Origin: Amanita rubescens
Lineage: Eukaryota; Basidiomycota; Agaricomycetes; Agaricales; Amanitaceae
NCBI GenBank assembly: GCA_015039365.1
Contig: WION01000062.1
Coordinates: forward strand, 1-64,000
Length of the DNA: 64,000 nt
Direction: 5' to 3'
Shown: in pieces, positions 1 to 12,188 of the stretch
Numbering within the stretch: the stretch's first letter is position 1
Layout: every line of letters begins with the position of its first letter
Program-made: the position numbers and the translations under genes
The notes under the pieces: model-generated
The model's input: the letters and a program-made list of their open reading frames with translations, nothing else
Told to the model about the DNA's origin: nothing
The model's database searches: none

Positions 1-366
1 TATTGTAAGTGCATTACCACACCAAACATGCAGAAGCTGAATGCCTTTTTCGTACATTCGCAGGAGTGTAGTTCTTCGATGGAACAACAGAAAAGCATGA
101 TGTATTAACGTACCCTTACGTCTCGAACATTTTGAAGCAGTGGGCTTCACGGATTGACAGAGAAGCACAATATGTGTGCGTGTCTAGACCATTGTGCATG
201 TCAACCGTTGGACATTAGACGAAAAAAGTAACTAATTGAAAGGTTTTGCACCAAGGACATGGCCACGAATCATACGAAGGAACGTGTACCGTTCGTCAAG
301 ATATAAGAGCGGCCATCGCATCCCAACTCTCCTCAGTCAATACGACCTCAGCTCTGCATAGCAATC
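1..366. other. left-edge intergenic sequence
   Basis: No coding frame with conserved content was found on either strand. The last 100 bases are the 5' flank of the beta-trefoil gene that starts at 367. A neighbouring gene may end just outside the window. Confidence 0.5.
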
Positions 367-990
367 ATGCTCCCGCACAACGGAACCTACGAAATTGTCA
401 ACGTTGCCACAGGGTCATACTTCGACCTGAAGGGCGGCAGCGCTGCGCCGGACACCAATATTATCGGATACCCAAGAACTGGAGGTATTAACCAGAAGGT
501 GATGCAGTTTATGGGTCCGCATACAAACACATATTGATACTTAGTTTACAGTGGGTCCTGGAAAGGGAAGGCAACCTCATTACCTTGTACAGCCTTTTAT
601 CTCAAGGGGGTGTCACTGTCAAGGCCCATGTTCCTGTCCGTTTAGTCTGACTGTCAATATTCGTGAGCTAAGTCATTGTCACACAGGGAAGCGAAGTTGT
701 TATTCGTCCTCGACGTGAACAGTTTGAACTTATTGAAGAACGAACTGGATTGTACAGGTAAGTCAGGACAGTGAACTCCGCTATTGTGAAATGAATGCGA
801 TGCTCTATAGGATTAAAGTTATCGGCGAAAACTTGTTTATGAGGCTCGAGAACGGCGCTCCTCTTACTCCGGTATGCTATTTCCGTCCAGAAATTATGAA
901 TCGATAGTCATAAAATTCCACCAGGTCACGATCGATTTCAATGGATTGGACAATGACGTCTGGAGGTTCGACAAGGAACCTGTAATTTAG
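367..990 (+). CDS. ricin-B-like beta-trefoil (lectin-fold) protein
   Basis: Five exons (367-498, 552-635, 687-757, 811-871, 925-990) give a 137-residue protein with every junction in phase. It begins MLPHNGTYEIVNVATGSYFD and contains the QxW-type motif NQKW at the end of the first repeat and a C-terminal NDVWRFDKEP. This is the pattern of fungal single-domain beta-trefoil proteins of the ricin-B lectin clan, which bind sugars or inhibit proteases in the cytosol. There is no signal peptide, as is usual for fruiting-body lectins. A longer reading from 246 in another frame has no family features. The fold is well supported; the ligand (glycan or protease) cannot be read from the sequence. Confidence 0.78.
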
Positions 991-1317
991 TTCCTTTGTG
1001 TTACTTATTACTTCAAGTTGTTGTATTGTTGTGTTACTAAACATGACAAAATGTGAATCAAATTTGTTGCAGACTAGAGTGCGAGGGAGTGAGCTAAATT
1101 CTCGTTCATGCATACCTCACAGATATTCCGATTGAGCACTTAGCCTATCATTACTTCTCGGGCAATCTCAAAAAGCTCGCCTTGGCATAACCTGACGAAA
1201 CTTAACCTTCATTCAATCTATGTATCTTGAGTCCGTCCAAATCCATTGGCATATGTATAAATAGCTTAACAAAAAGGGTGTACGTATAATACAAATCGAA
1301 AGTAGCATAACGACGGA
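991..1317. other. intergenic, convergent 3' flanks
   Basis: AT-rich spacer between the stop codons of two convergent genes. The 78-codon minus-strand frame at 877-1113 overlaps real exons and looks like chance. I see no gene here. Confidence 0.5.
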
Positions 1318-2560
1318 CTACGTTGAACAACAAGTCCGTTTATAAAAACCAGACCCCTTTCCATGATTGAACGATTGCAGATGAATAGCGTCTGCAGCAT
1401 TACCGTCACGCGTTTTCAAACGCCTCGCCTCGGCCCGCTCTTCATATTCTGACATGAAAACGACGCGATGGGCAATGTACTCAAACGCGTCGTTCGCCCC
1501 CTCTCCAGTCTTCGCGGACGTGAAGAACAACTTTGGACCACGATAAGGTGGCGATGTTTGGGTCCAAGACCCAGAACGCGACGAGGTTAGACGATCAAAG
1601 TCGTCGTCGGGGACAGTGATGGTGGTTCTCACCGTACCTCCCAAATTTTCACGTGCAAAGAGACTGGGTGTGACGGTTTCCGTACTACGAGAACTAGCTG
1701 TCTCGTCTGAGCCTCGGCGCCGTCGACGTCGATCGCGACGTTCATCATGCAAGGATATTGAAGACGTGCGAGGAGAGGATAGTGCTGACTCGAATGTGTC
1801 GAAGAGAGATGAGGATGGAGTAAAGTATGTCGAGATGCCGGATTTGGAAGATGAGATGGTATTGAAGTGGGAGGTATAGGATTCCATGCTTTGCTGAGCA
1901 TTTCCGTTAGGGTATATGAGCTGAGGGATAATGGGCTCGTCTGGTGGTTGTTCGATGATGAAAGGGATATCTTCCTCGCTTGTAAGTGGTGGTCTAGAAG
2001 CGGTGGGCACGAGGCGCTCGAGAAATTGCAGAGCCGCTGATTCCGTCACGCGAGTATTCGGTCCATCTTCAACATCGATCTTGTTTCCGACGACGACACA
2101 ACAGAAGTTATCCATGTCTTCCTCGTCTACAGGCGCGCGGGCACAGAATTCGTCCCACCATTTAGTGAGCGACTCCAATGTATCTGGCTGATTGACGTCG
2201 AACATGAGAACTGCAGCATCTGCGCCACGAAAAAATGCATTTGATAAACTAGAAAAGCGCTCTTGTCCAGCAGTGTCCTATTCTAATAATTAGCTGGGCG
2301 AACCGAGATAAATTGTAGCATGCGTATTGACCCAGATCTGTAGCGTGACCGAGTCTTCCGGATTCGTTGGATGCGGAAAAGTTTTTGTGATAAAATCTGC
2401 CCCGATGGTCGCTCGATAACCGCCGAAAAAGCGACCCGTAATGTACTGTGAGCAGGGTCAACGCTCAAGTTCTTAACAGCGGTAAAGTCATTACCTTGCC
2501 GCGTAGAGCAGTTTTGCCAACACCGGAAGAGCCAATCAGGACTAACTTGACTGTGCGCAT
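1318..2560 (-). CDS. Rab7/Ypt7-like small GTPase with large insert
   Basis: Three exons on the minus strand (2495-2560, 2332-2445, 1318-2277) give 379 residues. G1 is GSSGVGKT (residues 10-17), the switch I region carries ATIGADFITK, G3 is WDTAGQERF (about 60-68), G4 is NKID (about 125) and G5 is TSAK (about 313-316). The C terminus CCST is a CCxx geranylgeranylation signal. ATIGADF and IWDTAGQERFSSL point to the Rab7/Ypt7 branch, which directs late endosome/vacuole fusion. Normal family length is about 205 residues; the excess is a Ser/Arg-rich insert of about 155 residues between G4 and G5. The start was chosen because the P-loop follows directly and no in-frame ATG lies upstream. It may be a divergent paralog rather than Ypt7 itself. 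Confidence 0.85.
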
Positions 2561-2769
2561 CTCAGCGAGCGTCGTCGGCCGCCAGTCATGGGTTGCGTGG
2601 CTCTTGAGTCTTCTGGCCGAGCTCGACACATGAGACACACTTTGTCAGCACACTAATAGGGCTCGGCAACATTTTGCACAGCTTCGGCATCCGTGAATGT
2701 CGGAGTTTTAACTTTGAAACTCCTCGCGACGCGACGCGCGCAGTACGTGACTCGACTTAATTTACGCGA

Positions 2770-5700
2770 ATGGCCCTGTTCGACGGCGTCGTCTTCCATC
2801 TCTCGCCCTCGATACCTGCAGAAAGAGGCGCGGAACTTAAACATGTCCTCCTCGAGAACGGCGCAGTACAGGCAAAGTCTATTCACCTGGCTACGCACAT
2901 CATTACAGACACGAACAAGTTTGAGGGATGTCAGGATGTGGACCCGCGAGTCTCCGTTGTCACGGTTAGTCTCTATTCTTCGTAACCGTGCATTTGATGT
3001 TGAAATGAGGCAGGACATGTGGGTGGAACGATCCATCATCCTGGACAAAGTACAAACACCGTCGCATTACTCCGCGGACCCTGCGATGATCTTTTCAGGG
3101 GTAGTTGCTTCTGCAACGGAAGTACGTCTGCAACTAACGCACATTCACGTGTCCGTGACAGTCCATAGCTCTCATCATCAGATGTCGAAGTACTCTCCGC
3201 CGGAATCACCGCCCTCGGCGGGCAATGGCGGACTGCTCTCACCCGCGACGTCACCCACCTTTTCTGCGTGTCAGACACGTCCCCCAAGTATGACACCGCT
3301 ATGCACTTCAAGGAACAAACACACGTGCATGTCCTTCTTCCTCACTGGTTCGATGACTCGGTCCGGTTAGGGTGCCGCAACTTGCCAGCGAAGGAGTATG
3401 AATGGCCAGATCCAGGTTGCCTGCGCAGTCTTACCGCTTCCCAACAGGATGGAGTAAAGGAGAATGAACGAGCTCACCACACATTAACTCCGGAAAAGAA
3501 GGCACGCTTAAGATACTCAGGACACATGACAAACGAGCCGTTGCCAACGGGACACTCTACGAATATATGGGATGGCCGACGGATCTTGTTGTCAATGTCC
3601 TTGGAGCTTCCACCGTCTCGACGGACAGCGATCGAGTCAGGAATCGCTCGATGCGGTGGTATCATTGTCCCATACATGACGAACGGTGGCGAAGGCACCA
3701 AAGTAGAGGAAACCCAAAATGTCGGCAAGTGCGACATTCTCGTGACGAAATGGAGAAGCGGCCGGGCGTACGTTAAAGCTGTGAGAGAGAACAAGACGAT
3801 CGGGACGCTGGGTTGGGTGTTCTACGTCCACGCGACTGGGATTGTAAGCCGCCCTATGGATCAACTGCTTCATTATCCTATACCCAAGAAACTGATTGAG
3901 AAGTTCTCGAATCACGTACGTGTCTACTACTACTATGTTGATAACCCCCGGCTTACGAGCTACACGCTGCAGGAAATCACAGTAACTAACTATACTGGCG
4001 AAGCGCGTGAATACCTCAAGAAGTTGATAACTACAATGGGGGCCACGTTCACACCTAGTATGTCAGGCAGAAACACCGTTCTCATCGCGGCGTAGTAAGT
4101 CCGTTTCGTTCTTGAACCTTCTCTTCCTCACGGCTCCAATATAGCTTATCGGGCACTAAAACTACCAAAGCGGCAGCGTGGTCCATCCCTATCGTTAATC
4201 ATACATGGATAGAAGACTGTTTTATCAAATGGCGAAACTTGACTGTTGGCGTAGAGAAATACATCTATTTTCCACCCGGTATGGATTTTGCCAAGTTGCT
4301 TGGCGAACGAGGTGTAGGAAGCGGGTTTACCGTCTCTGGAGGTGCCGAAGTCGATGGTGACCATGATGGAGATATTGGAGCGGGAGGATGGGTTGCGCTG
4401 GAGAGTGAAGAGGAACTTGAGGCGCTGGAAAAGGAAGATGATGTCTTTGACGCTGAGCTGAACGGGATGGATGACGAGGGCAGCGTAGGTGGGGAAGTCG
4501 ACCGCCCACTCGTCATTGGCCAGTCATCGAGCCCCCTGAAAAAAAGAGACATGAACGGGATCGGTTCGGATACGCACCGCATGGAAGTTGATCTCTTGGA
4601 CTTCCCCTTGTCTGCTACCGGGAGCGCTGATGCGCGGGAGGTGGAGGCAGCTGTTAATCCCTGGCGGGAAGATGATGAGATGATCAAACATTCGCCCAAA
4701 GGAAAGAAAGATAAAGAAAAAAAGCCTCAGCAGTCGAGAGGAAAATTACAGAACAAAGGGAAGGGTGCCTCGGAAGATGAGAAAACTGTGGAAACGGTGA
4801 AACCCTCAAGTCCTATAAAGGGCAAAGAGGCCAAACCGGAGGGATCAAAGAAGCACGTCGCTGAAGCCGTCGATATTACCAAACCATCTTCGTCCCGGCA
4901 GAACAAAGCCGCAGACGCCCAAGATGACGAAAGTGACGATATGGGTAAAACGTCAGGGCGACATGGCTCTCGCTTGAGAAGAGGGAAGACTCTCAAGAAG
5001 GACGACGTGACGAAAAAGGGCAAAGGAAAAGCGAAGGCAGTTGACCTGGAGCTTTCAGAGGAAAGCGACGGTGGTAGTGGCCATGATCGAATTGTTGCCA
5101 AATCAACACCGAACAAAGTACCTGATAGCGTTGGGCGGAAGTCCGATGTTGGCAGAGCCAGAGAATCGGATAACTCGGATGAAACGGAGGAAGACGATGA
5201 TCTTATTCTAGATCTAACTCGAAAGTCGAGTTCTGGAGGGAAGAAAGCGGTAAGGAGGAAAAGTAAGATAAAAGAAGTTATAAGGCTAGAGGAAGAAGAA
5301 AGCGAGGACGACGATGTACCTGTCAAACGGTCGACAACCCAGTCCAAGCCAGTCACGGTTAAGATTGAAACAAGCAAGATGCCGAATTCAAGCGTTAAAA
5401 AGGAAGCGGACGGAAAGGGAAAACGGAAGCAGACTGTACAAGACGCGGAGGAAGAGGAAAGCGACGAGAAAGAGGAGAACGATATATCACGAACTCGAAG
5501 TGGCAAGACTAGGAGAAAGCCCTTAGCCCATGATATGGACGTAGACGAGGTCGAGGTGATAACTCCTAAACGGAAACCCGCAGGCCCATCAAAATCGGCC
5601 CTAGAGTCGTCGCCTCTTTCACCGCCCCCTCCTGACTCATCTGCGGCGGTTCGGACCTCAAAGCGTAGTGCAGCGCTCAAGGCGTCTCAAAGACTTCACG

Positions 5701-6772
5701 ATGAAATCATGCCTGATATGAACCAGTATCAAAGCGCGCTCAAGAAGGGAAGGATCAGTCTCGGTGCCGTGCAAAAGCAGCTATTAAAGGCCGCGGATCG
5801 TCGTCCGACGTCAAGTATCACTGGTCGTAAGAGGAAAAGCAATGAGAGCAGTGATGAGGAAGAGGAAGAGCTGGAGATCAAGAAGAAGCCTCGAGTGTCG
5901 TTTGACTCTGCTGCAATGGAACGTCAAAAGATCGACGATGTTACAAAGCAAGTGTTATGTATTCGCTTCTTCCTTTTGGGGTGTTGACGTACTGTGAAGG
6001 GACAAGATCAAGGTTGAACGAAACGTGGTATTGTTGACGACACAAGTCTCTTTGACAGATGACGTTTCAAAGGTTTGTCATTTCATCACGGTGGAAGGCG
6101 GTGTTGACATTGGTGATAGGCACTTGTCAGGCTGGGCGTCAAGATGACCACGCATGCCACGGAGTGTACGCATCTGATTGCACCGAGAATTGTGCGTACG
6201 GAGAAATTCCTTTGTGCAATGGCGAGCGGACCTTTTGTATTATCCGAAGAATGGGCGAAACGTTCGGCTGCCGCAAAGAAACTTCTTCGTATGTGCCACC
6301 AGTACTTTTTAAGCAATCATGCTTAATCTACGTTCAGCTGAGAAGAACTATCTGCTTCGCGATGAAGCCGGAGAAGAAAAATTCTCTTTAAAATTGAAGG
6401 ACGCTATTGAACGAGCAAAAGGAGGAAAAATTTTCGCGGGGAAAACGTTTTACGTTACGCCCAAAGTCCAAACGGATATGCAACTCTTGAAGAACGTAAT
6501 CATTGCTTGTGGTGCACAGGTAACGTACATTGGTGACATGACAGCCCAAATAAGCTGACTGTTGACCTCAGTTCTCGGCGACAACGCCGACAACTCGTAT
6601 GTTGAGCGCCAATGCCAATAGGCATATCATATCGTGCCCAGAGGAGGTTTCCGTATGGCGGCCTATTGCCGCTCACCACCCAATTTATAATCAGGAATTC
6701 ATACTGTCAGGGGCCCTTAGACAACTGGCTGAATGGGACAACCATGCTTTCAGGGTTCCAGGGTCGTTTTGA
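2770..6772 (+). CDS. multi-BRCT DNA-damage scaffold, Rtt107/Brc1-like
   Basis: Nine exons (2770-2964, 3014-3121, 3169-3915, 3973-4091, 4145-5951, 6007-6072, 6120-6288, 6338-6519, 6572-6772), all in phase, give about 1197 residues. The N-terminal 480 residues hold about four BRCT repeats (for example GGQWRTALTRDVTHLFCVSD and WSIPIVNHTWIEDCF). A long acidic/Lys-rich disordered region covers about 480-990. A C-terminal tandem BRCT pair follows (TECTHLIAP, then ISCPEEVSVW). This 4+2 layout is that of budding-yeast Rtt107 and fission-yeast Brc1, nuclear scaffolds that bind phosphorylated H2A and Smc5/6 at stalled forks. The open frame at 3268-4095 runs through a 57-nt in-frame intron (3916-3972). 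Confidence 0.87.
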
Positions 6773-7974
6773 TAAATCTTTGATTACAATATATATATTC
6801 GGAACAGGGTAGGGGCTGTATAAGAGTCGTGAAGGATGCTGTATTGCTTACGTTTCGAAACATCCCTATAACCGTCGACTTGGACTCACAGCCAAGTGCT
6901 TCCCTTGCTGTGTACTCAACACTCTCGACGGCCGTTTGCACAAGAATAGACTTGCACAGACTTATCTGCAGCCCATGGGCTCCCATGGGATACCAGGTTG
7001 GGACGTTCCCTAGCGACGCCCCACGATCAGTTCTCAGCGCCAAATCTGGTCTCAACGTTAGCTCTTGTGGCTAAGACACCCCTCTTTGCTGCGATTGTTC
7101 GGAGTCGGATGATCTTTGCGTATAAGCAGTCGCGCTTCCGAGGCTTGGTTCAGGCAGAAACATGGACTGGGTAACTTGAGAAAGAAATATGTTTGCTAGT
7201 GTGGATCCCTGTGCCTGCTCAGCGCTGATTGCAATGTGGAGCGTAGCCGCAAGGTACGGACGAGTACGGCATATCTTTGATGCACGTGAAGAAAAAGAAA
7301 ATATTATAATTGGGTCCGTGTGAAACACTTGGCTTCCCCAAGGTCTTACGCGTTTCCATTTCACAGATTCTGCCTGTGTCCCCGGGCGTTGTTGCGAAGT
7401 TATCTCGAGTTTATACCATCCCGGCATCAGTTCGTAAGCCCAGCTGAGCCTCACAGGAATTGCGGATGCAAAACTGTGCGAGCGATAATTGTCACGCAGC
7501 AAGGGTTATCAGACGATGGTTACGGCGTCATGAGAATGTGGTCGCTGCCAATGTTCCCAGTTCAGCCTATAGCTACTCCCTACGAGTCCACATATATGGT
7601 CAAGTGGCATGACGATATATCAGAGCTTGTTGTCGACGTTGCCTAGCATTGAAGGTTATGTGACTGTACGCGTGACGGCGGGTGTTTGTGTGCCGCTTCT
7701 CTTAAGAAGAAATGCGATCACAGCTGATATCTCGGCTTCAGCGAATTTTCGACGATCGAACCATTTGGAGTTAGAGGCTATCCACAACGGGGTTTCTACC
7801 CGAAACCGCTTAGCCGTTGATCATCAGTGTACAAATATCCGTCAGGAGTGATGGCCTTTTAAAACAGACAGTTGACAGTAAATATTTTCCTCCATTCTCT
7901 CTTCCCCCCATTTTGACTGGTGCGGTGGTACTTGGGCTATTTCATTTCCAACTATACGGTAGTAGACAACCGTC
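6773..7974. other. 1.2-kb intergenic stretch
   Basis: No recognisable gene. The longest frame is 143 codons on the minus strand (7071-7502); it has no motif I recognise and no clear splice partners, so I do not call it. The last 120 bases form the 5' flank of the ABCG gene, with a pyrimidine-rich stretch near 7890-7910. Confidence 0.45.
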
Positions 7975-10650
7975 ATGCCCGCCCCCGAAGCACCCAGACA
8001 CGGTTCCGTCCTTTCTTATTCTCACATTAGCTACCAGATACCCTCCCGGAAAAATGGAACTAAGTTCATAAAGCTCGTCGACGATGTGTCTCTCGAAACC
8101 CGGCCTGGAGAGATGCTTGCGATAATGGTAAGTTCTTCTTTTCTTCTTGACCTTAATCAATTTTAGATGACATGTTCGATAGGGTCCTTCAGGTGCTGGT
8201 ACGTAACTTCGGTGCCGTCTCCACTTTTTGGTGGCTTAGCCTTGGAAAAGGTAAAAGTACGCTATTGGATTTGCTCGCCTTCAGGAAACACTCGATGCCA
8301 GGCTTTATGGTAAACCCCTTTGCGATCTGCTGGTCTCATCAAGCTAATGATAATATTCGAAAGGCGACCTTGAACGGCACCCCCCTCAGTTCGGAACGTA
8401 TGCATCGTATTTCCAGTTTCGTCGAGCAAGACGATGCTTTGCTTGGTGTGTTGACTGTACGGGAATGTATCACATATGCGTTGCGGCTTCAGTAAGTGCC
8501 TCCCTGATCTCACGTGAATAACACGTTGACAACATCCAGCCTTCCTCTTCTGCCCCGGAGGCAAGTTCTTGAACGTGTAGAAAGAGTCATCTTTGCCTTG
8601 GGTTTGAAGACGTGCGCAAATCAGAAGATAGGAACTGTAATTCAAAGGGGTATCTCCGGCGGTATGTATTGGCCTAGCCGCATTTGGTGATATAACCTGA
8701 TCATGTGAAAAAAGGTCAGAAAAGGCGTGTAACGGCAGCCTGTGCGATGGTGACATACCCGTAAGTTCACAATCTATCAGAGGTCCAAACGGGGTTGGTT
8801 GACGTGGTCTAGACGTATCCTCTTCCTGGATGAAATCACTTCAGGTGTAAGTCGAATATTGTGTTATTGTTTCGCGTCTAACATTCTTTCGTCTATTATA
8901 GCTGGACAGTACATCCGCCCGAGAGGTCATGTCCTCTATAGCAACTTTGGCACGTGCGGAGGGTATCATTGTGGTTGCGACGATCCATCAGCCGTCAATC
9001 GCTACTCTCAACCAATTCACGACACTTTTGTTGATGGCAGAAGGAAAGACATGTTACAAAGGTCGTGTAGACAACCTTGAACGATTCTTCGAAAGATGGG
9101 GTTGGCCGGTGCCTCGTTTCGTAAGTCTGACTCCATATTACGGCGTCCAGATCAAGCTTAACTTTTTTTCAGGTGACCCCGGTGGAGCACGCGATGAACA
9201 TGCTCAACAACGATTTCGATCCTATCCTAACTGAGGATCCGACCATCGTTACCAGACCCAAGCCCTCGATCGACGAGTTCCGTGCACGTTACCTAAGCAC
9301 TATGTCTGATCCTGTTGAAGACGAGAAAATCACTGGCAAGCTCTCGCTTACCGACACCCTGCCAGTAGTGGGAGACGGCGCCAGTTTCACCGACGCCTAC
9401 GAGTCCTATTATAGGGCTGGAACCTTGGGGACTTTGTGGCAAAAGACCTATGTCTTGTCCGAGCGAATGGCCAAAAACTATTCGCGCAATCTACTTGCTT
9501 ACGGTGTTAGGGCAGGCATGTACGGAGGAATGGGTTTGATGTTGGCGTATGTCACCCTTTTCATTCCGCAAATTTTTTTATATCTCACTCCGTTCAAAGT
9601 ACTATCTGGATTAAGTTGGGACTTGCGGATTCGAAGATTAATGATCGGCTATCTGTCCACTTCTATAGTGTTGCTTTCTTGGCCTTTGTGAGTATCCTTG
9701 TTCACTGCTTCATCAACTCGATCTAAATAGGGGCTCAGATGTCCGTCGCTGGAATTCCAGGATGTAAGTACCGAACCCTTAGCCTCGTATCTATATCCTG
9801 ATTTGATCGACAGTCTTGGAAGAACGCGCGGTCTTCTACCGTGAGACCAAAAACGGCCTTTACACTACACTGCCCTTCGTCTTGGCAAACACACTCGTTA
9901 ACATTCCATTCCTCTTTTTGTGCACCATCTTTTTCACCATTATTTGCTACTGGGCCATTGTAAGTTCACCACCCTCACTTTCAGCACGATCTAACACAAT
10001 GGGCATCTAGGGTTTACATTCTGGAGCGGTACACTTCTTCCGTTTCCTGTCGTTCTTATTCCTCGCCATTTTGGTTGCGGAGAGTCAGGTACTCGTCATT
10101 GCTTCGTTGATCCCAGTATTTATCGCCGCGCTGGCTATCTCTGCTTTCGTCAACGGTTTCTGGATGAGTGTTGGAGGGTACTTGTACGTCGTCGCGTTAC
10201 GGCCAACAACATTCGCGTGCTGACTCTTTTAACAGCATCCGCTCGGCGTCATTGCCGCACTTCTGGTTTTACTCGTTCCACTTCATGGATTATCAGAAAT
10301 ACGCCTTCGAGCTTCTGTGCAGCGTGCGTATACGAACGAGCTTTCCGCTAGATTGTTCTTAACACATTTTCTAGTCCGATTTCCGTGGTTTGACATTCGA
10401 TTGTGTCACCATGGTCAACGGAACATGTTCTTGTGCCTATCCCTCATCCATCCCTGACCAATGCAAGGTTCTGGGATCAGACATTCTCAAGTACCTTGAC
10501 ATGGGTGAGATCTCGTACGGCAAGTGGTGCGCGATCATGATTAGCATCAACATCATATACCGTGTCGCGTACGTGTTCAATCTGTTATAACCAATCTAAA
10601 TCTAACTTTTTTCTCCTAGTCTTTATATAGCGCTAAGGATCAGGCTTTGA
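7975..10650 (+). CDS. ABCG-type half-size ABC transporter
   Basis: Sixteen small exons, all in phase (first 7975-8127, last 10620-10650), give 631 residues. The N-terminal ATPase domain has Walker A GPSGAGKST split over two introns, a Q-loop SFVEQDD, signature ISGGQKRR, Walker B ILFLDEITSGLDSTSA and H-switch ATIHQPS. An ABC2 membrane domain of about six helices follows (FLEERAVFYRE, LPFVLANTLVNIPFLFL, and a Cys-rich loop VNGTCSCAYPSS). One ATPase domain plus one membrane domain in this order is the White/ABCG half-transporter plan; these dimerise and export lipids or hydrophobic compounds. The usual Pro of LDEPTSG is Ile here. The substrate is unknown. Confidence 0.9.
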
Positions 10651-10914
10651 AGAAGCAATTGTTCTTTTCATATCATTTATTTTGTTTTTTTTTTGTTTTT
10701 ATCGGAAGTATGATGGAATCAATAAAGAAATTGTCATTAGTTGTCGCCTGTCGACGTATACCTAATAGACTTGCTTCAAAGCAAAAAAGTGGTACTTGAT
10801 AGTTATATAGTTTGAGTTTGACAGCTTGTGAGTATGATTACGGCATAGCGGCGCGTGGATTTGTGACAAGCTATCTGTCACGTTGTTGCGCAACCCCGGG
10901 CCTTTACAGCCATT
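10651..10914. terminator. 3' flank of ABCG gene and VTI1 5' flank
   Basis: T-rich tract at about 10679-10700 followed by aataaag (about 10720), resembling a polyadenylation region. The last 100 bases are GC-richer and lead into the VTI1 start. Confidence 0.35.
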
Positions 10915-11821
10915 ATGGACTCTTCTCCAGCAGGCCTATTCGACTCATATGACCAAGACTTTAAGCATATCATACAGGGTATCCGGGATAAACTAGACGG
11001 TAGTGGAAAGCCCGAGAGAGGAGGTATAGTCTTCATTTTTACAGTGGAAAATGGTTGTCAATCCGACGTGACACAGAGCAACGCAAGGCGGCCTTGCGGC
11101 GGGTCGAAATTGAGCTAGACGAGGCGGATGATATCGTGAGTCGCTCCTTTCCGGTTCGAATCACACCGTTGAGCGGTACTTGTCGCAGGTCTCTCAGCTC
11201 GAAATCGAAAGTCAAGGCATACCCAAGTCTCTGCGTCCACAGTACACTTCTCGACTGAAACAAGCCAAGGCTGAGCTTGCAAAGTATAAGAAGCTTTCCA
11301 AAGAGTCTCATGCGCAGTTGGCGAGAACAGATTTGCTCGGTCCGCGTGGTCCTAAGAGTTTGACGAGCAATTCGGATGATCCCTATGATGAACGGAGCGA
11401 AAGGGCGAGGTTGTTGACGGGGACGGAGATTCTGAGCGATGGCCGTCGGAGGTTGACGGATTCCACAAGACTTGCGCTGGAGACGGAAGAACAGGGCGCT
11501 GATATTTTGCGCACGCTCCGGGTTCAGCGAGAGCAGATAGAGAATTCGAGGGATATGGTGCGTGTTGCTGGTCCGAATCATCATATCCTCAGTTCATCTT
11601 ATTTGACTTTACAGGTGCGCACGTCTGATTCTCATATCGATCGTGCAGCTGGAACACTCAAAGGCATGATTATGCAGTGAGTGGTCCGTACTAATTGTTA
11701 CATATATTTTTGACTCGATCTACGCAGGATGTACAAGCAACGTGTTATTCTGGGCGCCATCGCTGTGTTTTTCGTGATCCTGATACTGGTCATTCTCTAC
11801 TTGAAGCTTGTCCGTCGTTAG
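10915..11821 (+). CDS. VTI1: v-SNARE of the Vti1 family
   Basis: Five exons (10915-11023, 11077-11135, 11189-11557, 11615-11676, 11728-11821) give 230 residues. The N-terminal three-helix domain starts MDSSPAGLFDSYDQDFKHI. The Qb SNARE motif covers about 135-205 (ADILRTLRVQREQIENSRDM, then SHIDRAAGTLKGM), followed by a C-terminal anchor (VILGAIAVFFVILILVILYL) and only KLVRR beyond it. This order and the tail anchor are those of Vti1, which serves Golgi, endosome and vacuole fusion. The gene lies between the ABC transporter and a TBC protein, all on the plus strand. Confidence 0.9.
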
Positions 11822-12188
11822 GGCATGAACGCATAGGCGAACTGGACGCTTTTCATTGAAGACATTTATACCCGCAGTTGTGATTTCGTACTGACATGAC
11901 TTCATTATTTGTTTTATCTATGTAGTAGGCGCTGTCTATGTGTATGAACAATGTGGCATTGTCCCGCTCCGACGTATTCCCGGCCCCGCATTACGAATGG
12001 ACTAACGTAACCCAAATTTAAAATGAGTTTGTGCGCTGAGTTGAACTTCTTCTATACTACGACAGATCCTGTCGGGGTGTGACACAGCGTGACATGAGTT
12101 TGAGTATGTTTGTTCGCCAGCAAAATATGGTAACTTGGCTGCAGATCTTGCACTCCGTCCATCGCCTCGTGCCGTCTAGACGTCGCCC
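11822..12188. other. intergenic between VTI1 and the TBC gene
   Basis: No open frame with conserved content. It holds the 3' end of VTI1 and the 5' flank of the next gene; no clear TATA box. Confidence 0.45.

Noticed and set aside
4265..5680. Long minus-strand Ser-rich frames opposite the BRCT gene
   Set aside because: They are antisense shadows of a Lys/Glu-rich coding region; the plus-strand gene is fully supported by domains and splice phase.
7071..7502. 143-codon minus-strand frame between BRCT and ABCG genes
   Set aside because: No recognisable motif, no paralog in the window, no consistent splice partners; could be chance.
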